A stretch of DNA of 64,000 nt from Rhodocollybia butyracea. Lineage: Eukaryota > Basidiomycota > Agaricomycetes > Agaricales > Omphalotaceae. Shown here one piece after another: positions 35,744-47,251 of the stretch (position 1 is the first letter of the stretch; the number at the start of each line of letters is the position of its first letter). The DNA is taken from positions 62,001 to 126,000 of the forward strand of contig JADNRY010000051.1 of the NCBI GenBank assembly GCA_015501585.1, in the 5' to 3' direction. The position numbers and the translations under genes were made by a program. The notes under the pieces are model-generated. The model ran no database searches. It saw nothing but the letters and a program-made list of their open reading frames with translations, and was not told the DNA's origin.

Positions 35744-35935
35744 TAAAGATGATCACGAGTCCGGGTCCCGGTTAACCTGGACCCGCCGCACAGGTATCCG
35801 GACCTCTCACAGCCTGGCCTGTATCCGGTCCAAGACCCGTGAGAATAATGACCAGGAACCGCAGGTATTTGCGCCGGTTGACCTGCAGGTAAACCCGTAG
35901 GTACCTGTCTGAATATTCATACTAGGTTAATAAAA
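35744..35935 (+). mobile_element. Left end of a CACGAGTCC-family hAT MITE
   Basis: It begins TAAAGATGATCACGAGTCCGG, close to the element at 18017. The internal palindromes are altered: GGTTAACC and CAGGTA replace the CAAGTA/TACTTG motifs. No right end was found before the MITE at 36373, so the copy is truncated or strongly diverged. Confidence 0.6.
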
Positions 35936-36372
35936 TTTCTTATCAATAAATTTTAGAAAGCAAGTCCATAAGACTACACTACAAAGTACAAACTACAATA
36001 CTCAGAGGTCTTCATGCACATACACTACGCCAATCAAGTTGTACACCCTTGTCAACCAGGCTAAACATCAAGGAAAAGTAATTTGAACATCATCACCACC
36101 AGACTGAAAACAGTTGGGATTGACATGACATCATCCAGTATCAAATAAGGCTAGCAGCAAGGGAAGGTGCAGATATTGTTATAATTAATTTTTACATTAC
36201 AAGTGATTATAACTTTGGTTTTTAGGGATCAAAGTGGCTTGTTGTTCTGGCGCCTATTAGTGACATATCAAGTTCAAATCATGATGATTTAGATTGATAT
36301 CCCATTTGATGATTGTAAGTACTATATACCAACTATTCTATATGTATTTTGCAAGATAATAGATATTTCATG

Positions 36373-36745
36373 CATCAGGAAAAGCTGTTTTTGCCTAGGT
36401 GACCCCAGAGTGGCCTAAAGCAAACAAGGTGACCTATGAATCCTATGGCATCCTAGGAATTTGGGCTCATCCCTTGCCAGTCAAGGCTCTTGAGGATTCC
36501 CTAGGCAAGCCTAGGTTTGCTCAGGTTTGCCCAGGTGCTCCTGGGGAACCCCTGGGGAACACCTGGGCAAACCTGGGCAAACCTAGGCTTGCCCTGGGTT
36601 TGCCTAGGATACCCTAGGGAATCCTCAAGAGCCTTGACTGGCAAGGGACAAGCCCAAATTCCTAGGATGCCATAGGATTCATAGGTCACCTAGTTTGCTT
36701 TAGGCCACTCTGGGGTCACCTAGGCAAAAACAGCTTTTCCTTATG
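36373..36745. mobile_element. Palindromic CATCAGGAAAA-type MITE (copy B)
   Basis: 373 bp, same structure as copy A. The right end reads CCTTATG instead of CCTGATG. The flanks are TG on the left and TA on the right, so a 2-bp duplication is not preserved. Confidence 0.9.
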
Positions 36746-37057
36746 TAGCTATTTACCCCTAAGTACCTATGGTGAAGCCCTGTAGTTACAACCCCACGCC
36801 AAAGAGAGACCTGGTAGCTACCCATTCCCTATAGCAAGGCCCTGTAGCTCACTATCTACCCTTGCATATGGAGAGGGCTGGCAGTAGCTACCCATCCCAT
36901 CGGTAGCTACCTACCCCTATGGTGAGGTCTGGTAACTACAGGGGGGCTGGGTAGCTACCCACTCCCATGGTGAAGACTTGTAGTTTCCCATCCTTTATGA
37001 TAAGGCTAAGGGGTGATTCACTTGTGCATCAAGGGTGGCTTAAGTGTATACTTGTGC
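36746..37057. repeat. Degenerate GTAGCTACC tandem repeat
   Basis: Units of about 45-65 bp resemble TAGCTACCCA(C/T)TCCC(A/T)ATGGTGAAG..CTGTAG and are repeated five or six times. The array lies between MITE copy B and the truncated end of Plavaka element X. Confidence 0.65.
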
Positions 37058-39064
37058 CAGGTTCAGAGAGCATCTTCCATGTAAGTTAAGGTGTCGTCAT
37101 CATGAAGTGAATATTGTGCAAGATAGATAAGATCAAGAATAGCCCAAATTGCTGTTAAACCACGGATAGGCATGTCTGAACCGATTAGACATCCAAGGAG
37201 AATCTTGGCCATGTTCTTCCTCTCAGACCCACTGATCTGGGAGAGAGTGGAAACGCCATTCTTGAAGTGGCGTACTCCATACGAAGGGGGAAGACATCAA
37301 AGGCGACGATCAAGTTCTTCCTCCGTAAGGACCTTTTGGCACCATGTAATGATATGGCTAAGAACTCCCTGGTAGAGCTGATGAAGAACATCGGGAGTAA
37401 TACTAAGGTGGATGTCAGTGTAAGGCAGTTCATCCCAAAACGGCCGGTAAACATATCCCAACACATCTTCTTTCATACAACTATCAAAATACTGAGCCCC
37501 AGATGTGGATGACTCGCATGCCTCCTTCATTACACCCAGTGTCCACTTCGGGGTTCTCCTCTCGAACGGGCCTTCCTTGCCGAGATTGGCTGACGGAACT
37601 TGACACTTTGGACAAGTTCCAGGTTTTGAGCAAGCAACCAAGCACTGCTCTGGAAAGTCGGCTACATAGCTGGCAAGAATGGGGTGAACACATTGAACCT
37701 CTCCATCTGCCCTTGCCATGTCAACACCTTCTTTTCCAGTAGTGATAAGAGGGGCCATCACTTGGCGCATGGCTTCATGGAAGAGACGATGGTAGCGTCC
37801 AGTGGCTTCACGCTGGATCATCTGATCCTTATTGAGTTACTCCACAGGCAGATAGGCAAGGAGAACACAAGCTTGCTGCGAGGGTTTGCGTCAAAGACCG
37901 CGGGGTATATTACCTAGAGTAAGATAGACAGGATACGCTTGTTTGCTGCCCGAAAATTGTGTGAGTTGGGTTTCATCTGTGGCAATAATGAGGGGTGCCA
38001 CAGTTGCACCAACTGGTAGTTTGTCCTGAAGAGTAATTAAGTAAATGTAAACATGTTGGAAGAACAGAGACACACCTGCATGTATTGCCACCATTTCCCT
38101 GACCACATCTCCGAGTATGTTCTCCGTGTGTGCTTTGCATCTTGGAACACCGACTTGGGACAGTAAACCAAGTGTTTGGCAAGGGAGGGATCTCCCCATA
38201 GACTTTTTACCACTTCTACAATATCGTGATGGCGGAGAATGAACTCTTCGTCTGGGTGATCGTTGAACGTCAATCGGCGGACCTTCCACTCGCCAGCCCG
38301 GGGCCGAATAGAATCCACGCATTTATGAAGGCCTGCGATGTTGGTGTAAGATAATCCAAGTTTCTCAAAAACCTAGATAAAATCTATCAGAAATTTGGGT
38401 ATACAAGGAGCCAAAGACAACGTACACCAGGTATTCCAAGTAAGTGAGTTAAAGAATTATGTCCAATATTATCCTTCACCACCCAATCCGCAATGCGCCA
38501 ATCCATCTCTGAGGCAAAAGGCGCATAAATATTGGACTTGACATTGCTGCCATCCATTGGAGAATCATAAGAGAGGTTGTGAGACGCGCGCCACTGTTCA
38601 TAAAGAGACTCATCCATATGAATACGGGCACCAGCTGTAGGATGCTCAACTTCATACATGCTGAGATCCTCAGTGTCAAATGTCCGAACCTTGGCTCCCA
38701 GTTGCTGATCAGCAAGGGAATCTCGGTGAGCTTGTGTTGAAAGTCCTGGACCAGCTTGCCTGAGAGCAACAGGCTCCTCATCATCCATGCGAACAAAGTA
38801 GAAGAGGTCGTTCTCTTCCTCAATCTCTTGGAGAAGTTCTCCTGCCTCCCCATCGCTGATTTCGGGTGTAGTATCAACGCCAATCTCCCGCTCCATGAAC
38901 TCTTCACCAAGATCTTGCTGATCTAGCTGAGCGGAGAAGTTCTTGATGGCGGTGGATTTCTGATATGAACAATACCACATACAGGAACAAGCCTGATTAA
39001 GATTGCTGTTCAGACTACGGTCCTGGACAAACCAGCGTCCACAGTCAGCAGGACAAAGAGGCAT
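37058..39064 (-). pseudogene. Plavaka transposase, copy X (C-terminus missing)
   Basis: Cut-and-paste DDE-type transposase of the Plavaka family. ATG at 39064 starts MPLCPADCGRWF, a C2HC-type zinc finger. Introns lie at about 38372-38427 and 38027-38082. Catalytic-region motifs include ATDETQLTQFSGSKQAYPVY (first Asp), LTLGNIPR, FDSCMKEDVLGYVYRPFW and ITPDVLHQLYQGVLSHI (second Asp). The third acidic residue would lie in the missing part. Two nonsense codons, TGA at 37891-37893 (Arg in copy Y) and TAA at 37837-37839 (Lys in Y), disable it. Confidence 0.85.
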
Positions 39065-40717
39065 CGCGAGCAGATAGTTCTAGTAGGGGACTGTTTTCAG
39101 GCGGGAGGATGGTGATGGAAGAGGCGAACGAGACACATAGTTTAAAACAAAATGCAAAATGACACCATACTTACTTGTCAATCGGAATGTCTGGGCGCAA
39201 GAAAAAAGCAACCCTGGTATTGATAAGCCTAAAACGATGGCGTCAGTATTACCAGTAAGAATATAGACCATTTTTTTGCACCTTTCTGATGAAAACACGG
39301 ACGCAAGAGCGAAACGGACCAGCAAGAACGTCAAGTTCTACCTGCCGGGAGGACAGGAGTGGAGCGCACCAGTAAGAACATCAAGTTCTACCTGACCACA
39401 AATACGGGAGCGAAGCGCATCAGTGAGAACATCAAATTCTACCTGGCCGTGAAGACAAAGATGGAACGCATCAGTAAGAACGTCAAGTTCTAACTGGATG
39501 CAACGAGCCGAGGAACAAAGCCCGAGGATACAAAGCCACCAACTAGCAAGACCTGTTACCCAGCGGCTCAGCAAACGGTAAGAAAGCAGTACGGCATAAT
39601 GTACCGAGTTCTGAGTAACCTGTAACCTATGAGCATGAAAGTAAGGAAAGGGGGGTAAAATGAAGTTGTCAGTTCATTATTCGCCAAAAAAAAAATGGTA
39701 AACGGGAGCTCACTGTGATATATTTCATCATTTTGAAGCGTCGGAGTGCAGCTGAACGTGTAGTGCGGCTCAGCGAGTGGTTTATGAAACAAAAAAAAAT
39801 ATTTACTTACTGGACAAACTCAGCAGTAACTCTAAAAAGAAAGGCGGTGAAAACGGAATAGTTAGTCTATTATGCGCCTAAACGAGGGGAAAAGAGAGCT
39901 CACCGTGATTGACATCTTCATTCCAAAGCGTCGCAATGCAGCTGGACATCTAGTTCAGCCACAAGTGAAAAACCGGCTTGAACATCAAGTTCAAGACCGG
40001 GTTAAGCGACCCGTATGAGCAACAAGTTCATATGAGTCGTTGGCGTCGATGTCCCATCCAAATCAATTGGATGGCGACAGTGTTGAAGGCTGTGAAGGTG
40101 GGAGTTGGTGGTTTGAGCGAAGGCAGTGAAAAGTCAGATGAAAGTCAGATGACTTTCCACTGCCTTCGGCGCTTTGGACTCTCTAGGCGCTCCAGGCGCT
40201 TCGAGTCGCTTTGGGCGCCTCAAGACTTAAACTCGACTAGCACGTGAGGCTGCCTCAAGGCAAGCAAGAACTATAAAGGTACGTACTTAAACTTTTTTCC
40301 CCATTCTTCCTCTTTTCTCTTAACGTCGGTCTTCCCCTTACTTCCCACTCCCTTTAGCATCGCCCTCATTACCCCGACCACTCAGCGTTCAACTTTACGT
40401 TGACACTGATTCAAAAACAGAGGCATTCAGCTTGACGCTGCAATACCTTCTTCTCTTGAGCGATTTTACATCGACGAGAGTATCAACCACAGTCAGGACT
40501 CAACTTGACATTGTAGAACTGACTTTGCGTGTTGGATTTGGACCAGAAAAGGTGAGCCGTATCCTTATCAATAGTGTGGCGTCGTAGCTCACGTATTGTT
40601 CTCTAGTTTGTACGAGATCCATAGAGTTCAAGACTTAGCCCTTCCTCCGGTATGCATTTCTCGCCTTTCATCAGCAAAGTTCACTAACTTATCCTTGTAA
40701 TCTGCCAGATTTATACA
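39065..40717. promoter_or_regulatory. Divergent intergenic region of element X
   Basis: It separates the transposase start from gene A. It holds a GAAC-N5-GTTC palindrome array (39326-39490), another palindrome at 39980-39992, and a TATAAAGG box at about 40272 facing gene A. The same region in copy Y is of equal length and shares the palindromes. Confidence 0.6.
39326..39490. repeat. Four palindromes GAAC-N5-GTTC at about 51-bp spacing
   Basis: Palindromes start at 39326, 39376, 39427 (variant ending ATTC) and 39478. The core is GAAC(G/A)TCAAGTTC within a longer unit that also repeats CAGTAAGAAC and TTCTACCTG. This looks like a dimeric protein-binding array, not a CRISPR array, since unit and spacer both repeat. 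Confidence 0.75.
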
Positions 40718-42935
40718 ATGGTAAGTGTACCAATTGTCTCGATGCTTACCTCGTCTCAATTTGTTGTCCAGCCTCTCAAGAACGCGATACTCAAAGCCTA
40801 CAATGGCCTCATCGGAATTCGTTATCCAGATGTACAAGGCGGTATTCTTGTCATGTTGCCAAACATGATGACAATCCCCCCCCTTGTACTGAACTCAGAC
40901 AACAATCCTCAGCGTGTGCGTCTGCGCCGCCAGCTTCATTATGGCGAACACAATATTCTTCTGAACGCGCAGCCAATCAACGGCACCCTTCCACATCACA
41001 CTCTCATTCGGTTTCCAGGTGCAGGCAATAGCACTTATATTTTTTGGACTCTGCCTCAGGAAGATGACTTCGAAGCCATCGAAGGCCAGAAACTGTCCGG
41101 AGCTCCACTCGGACTTCTCTCCTCTATGTTAATCCAGCAACTTTACACCGAATTCATGAATCTTTTCACGTCCTCTTTCTTGCCTTCTTTTGCTAACAAT
41201 CCCGAGATTAAATTGTTGTGCCCCAGAATTTGCCATTTATTCTCCCAATTATCCGTCCCGTCCTTGTACGAGCAGGCCACAATGAGGTGGCATATAGCTC
41301 AGCGTATGATACTCCTGGTTGAGGCGCAGATTGTTTGGTTGAATGAAGTGCAGCCAACCTTTACAGAACCTGATGCATGGAAAGTACATACTCTCAGAAA
41401 TGTTGTTGGCACAATTACCGAGGATCCCTTGGAGGTTGAAAGGTTATATTGTGTAAGTAATCTGTCATCTCAATTAAAACACTTTAAAGTTGAAATTAAT
41501 TTCTAGGCCGGGATACCCATCTGGTATTATCGGTCTCTGGACCTCAAATCCACCATCAAGGTTCAGGCATGGGTGAAAGAAGATGACATCCCTCTGCGTG
41601 TACCCTACAGTTGGATTGATTTCGAAGATGATTCGCCGGTAGGCCCCACTGTTTACAGCAGGTCCGTCGAGGTATCCCGCAACCGATATCGGAAGATGGC
41701 TGTCGAGTGTTGGATGATTGCGTTTCCTGCTGCCATATTTGGCGCAGACCTCGTTCACAAAGGTGTAGACTACACCTCCAATCCCACACTGTCCTCGAAC
41801 AGAAACCCGGGTCATTCCAATTTGTCTCACACATCCACCTCGGGCCCTTCTCAGCTTTCAACTTCACTTACAAGGTCCTCATCAGTGGATTCTCATCCTT
41901 GTAGTAAGTAGCTCTGAATGAATTCAAAGCGGTTCCTCTCATTCTTATAAATATTCATTAGAAAAACAGAAAATCAGTAGAAATCCCCCGGTCATCAAAC
42001 GAAACAAGTTCCTGGAGCCAGACTCTCCAATCATGCCCCACGCATTTCTAAGGTGGCTTAAAGCGGCGGAGACAGTCTCCCATGAGTTCAAGCAAGATGA
42101 GTTGCCTCGTCGTGGTGTGAACCGTGGATATGTACTGCCAGAGGCGGCGGTATTTGCCAACCATGAAAACGAGGTCTCCCAGCAGAAGTACTTCCTCACG
42201 TATCTAAAAATACGTAGGGTCTTCATCGCTGCGATTGACCTTCTTGGTCCTATCGCTTGTCAGAGGTCTGCCAAGGACTGGCGCAGATTAGTGTCGCTTG
42301 AATTGCATGGCTCCTTGAACTCGGAAACCCATGAAAGTGCGGGTAAGCTGGAGTTGTGTCGAGAGATGAACGAAGTCGCCGCACGTATGGGTAGTTCATT
42401 TGTAAGTGGTTTTACTTATTTTGCCATCATTGTCTCATTTTAAATGCCTTAGTCTGTTGATCTCACAAACCTGTCTCAAGCTGCTGCGATTTGGCGAGAT
42501 CCTCCAGGAGATTTTCGAAATTTCTTTCAAACAAGAATTTCTCCTGTTAGATCGCTACTTGTACAGGCTTGTCCCCCAAGGCAAAAGACGGGGAAACTTG
42601 AGGACAAATATGACGCATCCACACGCGAGGACAGAAACTTGATCATTCAAGATTCTCTGTTCAGCCATGGTCCCCCTGCCTTCAACCATTCCAACCCTCG
42701 TTTGCGCCAAGATACGTTATATGCGTTGTTCCGGATTATGATGGGATGGACGCGGTCGGGTCGCCCCATGCATATCAAGACCATCTCTGATGGAGAGAGG
42801 CTGGGTTCAACGCATGTTCGTGGGACTGGGGAACTGAAGGACACAGAGTACTTCCTTGCTGTACATTATATATATATGTTTGCTGATTTCTTTCGATGGG
42901 CTCCAACCATGCCCCACTATATCTCGCTGCTATAA
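40718..42935 (+). pseudogene. Element gene A, copy X (unknown protein)
   Basis: No known family recognised. The ATG (40718-40720) is the last codon of exon 1: GTAAGT follows at once and the frame resumes at 40772 with PLKNAILKAYNGLIGIRYPD. Later parts include RFPGAGNSTYIFWTLPQEDD, LSGAPLGLLSSMLIQQLY, YRKMAVECWMIAFPAAIFGA, a Ser/Thr-rich linker, RGVNRGYVLPEAAVFANH and DWRRLVSLELHGSL. Relative to copy Y, about 50 bp near 42495 are deleted with a frame change, so this copy is broken. The intact protein would have about 640 residues, without obvious signal or membrane segments. Confidence 0.7.
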
Positions 42936-43129
42936 TCTGCTTACGGTCTACTATCCGAGGGCCCGACTTTGGGATCTGGCGGACAATATTTTGTTTTTTT
43001 ATCTTTGTTTTTCTTATCTTTGTTTTATTAACTACATTTACTACAATAATTTGATAGTGCCCACAGCACATTTCTACATCTTGTTGCTTACTTGCAACCC
43101 AGTGACACTAATCAGTGCGAAGGACGGTG

Positions 43130-43138
43130 TATAAAAGG
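43130..43138 (+). promoter_or_regulatory. TATA box of gene B, copy X
   Basis: TATAAAAGG lies in a 29-bp block that is the same in copy Y except at two positions, although the surrounding sequence has diverged. It is about 95 bp upstream of the gene B start codon. Confidence 0.65.
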
Positions 43139-43231
43139 TGCGTGCGCGACCCTGTATCTTTTTGTTCTCTTCCTTTCTTTTCCACTCTCATTACTCTTAC
43201 TCAACATACACTCTCTTTAACCAGACTCAAA

Positions 43232-44700
43232 ATGCCTTGTAAGTTTTTTTTGTTGTACAGCTACATTTCATTAGTTGCTCATGATTCGTTGTTAGCTTCA
43301 ACTTCTATCGTACAAAGTGAGTTATGCTTTTCAGTTTTTTTTTTTCATTGACTCACTTATTGGTGACTAGGTGGCAAGAAAACTTGGGCTGCTGTCGCTG
43401 CCGCCAAACCTGGTCCAAAAACCAGGGAGCGGTGGCGAAGCAGCAGTTCCCAAGGCTGCTTCTAAAGCTCCTCCAAAGAAGGTGGACCTCAAGGCCATAG
43501 CTATTAGGCAAAAGAAAGATGCGCATAAAAAAGCGCAACAGTTGAAGGATGAAGGTATTTTTTTTTCACTTATTAATATACAACTATACTAACTCATTAT
43601 TCTGAGATATTCGGAAACGCGCTCGGGATATGAGAGAGGCTCGAACCGATGAAGAAGACGACGACGCTGCCGCCGCTGACAGCCAAGTCCTTGATGGTCC
43701 TGATCAGACCCCTGCTCCTTCTCTTGACGACGAGGATCAAGGCGCGAGGAGGACCAAGACCTGGATGCACCTCTTGACGAGGACCCAGACGCCCTTCTTT
43801 TTAACGACGGATTTGGATGTACATGTGTGTTTTTCTGCGGTCAAGCTCAGCTCATGACCCTCTACGCCTCTAGACACTGGCTCTGACGAAGAGCCCGGGC
43901 ACAAAAATGACAATGGAGAAAGCGCCGTGGGCACTGCCCAAGATGACGTTGACATGGACGTGGACTCGCCGTCCAATGAAGTAAGTTATATTTTCCTTTC
44001 ATAGTTCCTGTTTGCTGCTTATACATGCCGCTATGCTTATCGTAGATCCAGGTCTCCCCCTCACCACCTTCGACGCCTTTGAAGAAGCCAATGGAACGTA
44101 TCCATGATTGTCTACATTCATCCACCTCTCCCCCTAGCTCTCGCTCCCGTTCGAGTCTGTCGTCCAGTTTAGTTACACCACCGGGTCGTCGTAGAGGGGG
44201 TAAAATAACGGAGAAGCACTTCACACTGAGAACTTGCCGTCTCGCTATCCTAGGCAAGAAGATGAACCGACGAGCAACGGCCACAGATCAGCCATTTCCG
44301 ACAGACAAGCACGCGTACAACATGGACATCTTGCAAGACTTAGCACATGAGTACAAGGGAGAGGGTGACATGCTTGCGGTATTCACCCATGTTCTCACTA
44401 GTGTTGATACCCAGCAAGAACTGGTTCAATTTGTAAGTCCTTTCGATTTTATAATTTTTGTCAACTTCTTTACTGTATACAATAGATGGGTTATGCCCGA
44501 AGTGGCTTCTTCACTAACTGCATGGCTAAGGCCAGGGATTGGGTACCCAGTTGCTTTGGTATTCCTGGAAAAATGAAGTCTACTGAGGTAAAGGAGCTCG
44601 TTGCATGGCTACTGAAAGATGGTCATTATAAGTATGGGGAAGTTGATATCCAGGTAAGAAATTGTTGAACCATTTTTGCTCTCTAATTTTTGTTGTTTAG
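43232..44700 (+). pseudogene. Element gene B, copy X (3' half deleted)
   Basis: ATG at 43232 is followed by an early intron. Exons encode a Lys/Ala-rich stretch (KAASKAPPKKVDLKAIAIRQ, KKDAHKKAQQLKDE), an acidic Asp/Glu stretch, a Ser/Pro linker, then GGKITEKHFTLRTCRLAILG and FFTNCMAKARDWVP. Frame changes occur near 43440 and 43745. After AACAAAACTC at 44700 the sequence jumps to the element's right subterminal region, so the DUF6532-like C-terminal domain present in copy Y is missing. Confidence 0.7.
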
Positions 44701-45368
44701 AACAAAACTCTTTAATTTCTTTATATTTATTGGTGGTAGTGTAATCCTTAGCTTTAATCAGTCCTGTGGTTTAATTTTGGTAGCTAGGTAGAGTATTTGA
44801 TGCAGCAATACAATCATTTGATTTGATTTATTATTGATTGATCATTCAAAATCAAAATCCTTGTCAAAATCTAGTATCAGGTGTGCATAAGCATAACTTA
44901 AAGTTGGCTTAGAGTGGACTTTTGAATGTCTAGGTGCACTTGTAGTATACTTTAGTTGCACTTCAAACATGCTGGAGCAAACTTCTAATAAGCTTGAGCT
45001 GACTTATCATTGGCTGAGGCAAACCCAAGATAAGCTGGGGGCAGAGTTAAAGATACTTCAAGTGTACTTGAGAAAACTTAACATAGCCTTGGGTGGGCTT
45101 GAGGTGTACTGGAGAATGCTTTTAGCTTACCTGGAGTGGAGTTGAAGTCTACCTGGGCAGCTTTAGAAGGCCACCCAGGTGAACCTGATGAACCTGGGTG
45201 AGACTTGAGTGACTTGAGTGAGCTTGGGATCAACCTGAGTGAAATCAACCTTGTGAACTCAGTCTCTAGTAGCTCAAGCATCTTGACAAACTTAAAGGCA
45301 TTCAGGCCACCAGAGGAGCCCCAGCATCCTTAAGCTCACCCAAGTAGGGGGGGGGTATTTTCCTGATG
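44701..45368. repeat. Right subterminal region of element X
   Basis: Degenerate CTTGAGTG and ACTTGAG(T) motifs, many per 100 bp, precede GGGGGGGGGTATTTTCCTGATG. The same organisation occurs at 57000-57527. Repeated subterminal motifs are typical transposase-binding regions of CACTA-like elements. Confidence 0.6.
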
Positions 45369-46000
45369 TGGATGAGCTCAGGTGATCAAAGTTGGTCAGT
45401 AGCCCCCCCTATGGGACCCTCACATATTCCCATACTTTCCCTTGTGTATTCTTACATGTACCTATTGATCTTTGCATGTTTTCCCTTAAAATTCGCATTT
45501 TTGGGGATTAAGCATGGAATTTTGAGCCAATGAGAGTGGTGGGGGGACTCATACTGCACATATAGATTTGACGAGATGATATACACTTGAAACATGTCTC
45601 AGTGTCCTTTATATGACAACTAGAGTGAGTGTTTTAATTGATATGTATGTATTCTGCCCCAAAAATGCGATTTTGGAGCAATGAACCCCACATGCCACCT
45701 AAAATTGATTCACTATTTTCCACGAATTTTTCGTGATTTTAGCACCTAGCTAGCCCAAATCATCTTTTTGAGTGGTTTCCCACGCTCCCGCTCATCCGCC
45801 CTGCCCCCGCATGCCACCTAGAATATTTTCGGTATTTTTTACGATTTTTTCTCGATTTTAGGCGCCTATCTAGCACATATCATTTTTTTTCCCTAGTTAT
45901 CTTATCTATCAGTCTTGCCGGGCTGCCGCCTGAGCCATTGGGAGCTGGCAGCCTCCAAATTGAAAGGTCAAAGTGTCATTGCATGCCTTTGTAAACCCTG
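45369..46000. other. Non-coding sequence with a 119-bp direct duplication
   Basis: CATGCCACCTA followed by a TTTTTCG.GATTTTAG(G)C(A/G)CCTA(T/G)CTAG block occurs twice, starting at 45691 and 45810. No gene was seen. Confidence 0.55.
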
Positions 46001-46387
46001 CCACAACACTTATTGGGTGCCTTTAGAAAGGCTTTACAGAATCTGCTGCAAATGGCTCTAATAGACTGTATCATTGTGCAATTTGGACAATCTGATGCTT
46101 ACCCTGTTGACACTCCTATGGATGCAGGCCGGAAACTCTGAAAACCTGATTTGAATTCAGTATCTGAAGTTGACTTACAACAACTCAAAAACCTCCCATA
46201 TTCTGCCCTAGTAGGCAGTCTAATATACCTGGCCATCAGCACTAGACCAGACATTGCATACGCAGTCCAACAACTATCCCAATTCCTTTCCTTGTACTCT
46301 TGGGTCCATTGGAATGCCGCAATCCAAAATTGCTTGGCTATACCAACTCCGATTGGGCCAACTGCCTTGACACCTGACGCAGTATTG
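46001..46387 (+). pseudogene. Ty1/copia reverse transcriptase end and RNase H start
   Basis: The frame reads IIVQFGQSDAYPVDTPMDAG, LPYSALVGSLIYLAISTRPD and IAYAVQQLSQFL, then LGYTNSDWANCLDT and RSI, i.e. the RT C-terminal part leading into RNase H. A TGA at 46375-46377 replaces the first Arg of the usual T-R-R-S. The frame is interrupted at 46387 by MITE copy C and resumes exactly at 46752 (GGYCFTLGSGLISWSAQKQK), is interrupted again by element Y, and resumes at 57530 (VAASSCKAEYM). The 5' two thirds of the retrotransposon are absent. Confidence 0.85.
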
Positions 46388-46749
46388 CATCAGGAAAAGC
46401 CGTTTTTGCCTAGGTGACCCCAGAGTGGCCTAAAGCAAACTAGGTCACCTATGAATCCTATGGCAGCCTAGGAATTTGGGCCTGTCCCTTGCCAGTCAAG
46501 GCTCTTGAGGATTCCCCAGGGTATCCTAGGGTATCCTAGGAAGCCCCAGGGAAACTCCAGTACAGCTTTGGGAACACCTGGGCAGACCTGGGCAGACCTA
46601 GGCTTGCCTAGGATACCCTAGGGAATCCTCAAGAGCCTTGACTGGCAAGGGACAAGCCCAAATTCCTAGGATGCCATAGGATTCATAGGTGACCTAGTTT
46701 GCTTTAGGCCACTCTGGGGTCACCTAGGCAAAAACGGCTTTTCCTGATG
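46388..46749. mobile_element. Palindromic CATCAGGAAAA-type MITE (copy C)
   Basis: 362 bp. It inserted in copia RNase H with a TG duplication (46386-46387 and 46750-46751). Deleting the element plus one TG restores the codons R-S-I-G-G-Y in frame, which fixes both ends and the 2-bp target size. Confidence 0.95.
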
Positions 46750-46814
46750 TGGCGGTTACTGTTTCACCTTAGGGTCAGGTCTCATTTCATGGTCAGCGCA
46801 AAAACAGAAGACAC

Positions 46815-47130
46815 ATCAGGAAAAGCACTCTAGGCTCAAGTGGATTTAAAGTCTGCTCAGGTTTGAGCAACTGCAAAGCCTCCACTTGAGCACCCCAAGT
46901 CCCTCAAGTCATCCCAGGTCATCCCAGGTCAGCCCAAAGTTGGAGTCCAGCCATTCATTGGCTCCAGTGCACTCAAGTTCACCTTCTTCCTGCCTTAGCA
47001 CACTCAGGATAAGGAGAGTTTGTAGTACAGGCTTGAGCGTGCTCAGATGTCACCTTAGCTGACTCAAGTATCATCCATTGAAAGCTAGAACTTAAGCAAA
47101 CTCAACAGCTCTAAGTAGACTCAAGCAGTA
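46815..47130. repeat. Left subterminal region of element Y
   Basis: CTCAAGT, CACTTGAGCA, CCCAAGTCCCTCAAGTCATC and CATCCCAGGT motifs are repeated just inside the left terminus, mirroring the CTTGAG-rich right end. Confidence 0.6.
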
Positions 47131-47251
47131 TAAGTAATTGAATTAAACTACCAAAATCAAACATTGATCACGATCGAAGTCTTATTTTACACACAATCAC
47201 AATCACAATCAAGAAAGTCAGTGAACAAAAAAAATCCATAGCATAAAACAA

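Larger units (their letters stand above)
37058..45368. mobile_element. Plavaka-type three-gene transposon, copy X (left end missing)
   Basis: It has the same layout as the complete copy Y (46815-57527): a leftward transposase, a 1.65-kb divergent region, then genes A and B rightward and a CTTGAG-rich right subterminal region ending TTTTCCTGATG at 45368. Homology to Y starts abruptly at about 37058 within the transposase, so roughly 300 C-terminal codons and the left terminus are lost. Gene B lacks its 3' half. Confidence 0.8.

Noticed and set aside
39326..39490. Regular 51-bp repeats as a CRISPR array
   Set aside because: Eukaryotic transposon context; the whole unit repeats, with no variable spacers and no cas genes.
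40718..42935. Gene A as a TET/JBP-type dioxygenase, which is known in some fungal KDZ transposons
   Set aside because: The expected H-x-D and distal His/Arg iron and 2-oxoglutarate motifs are not visible in either copy.
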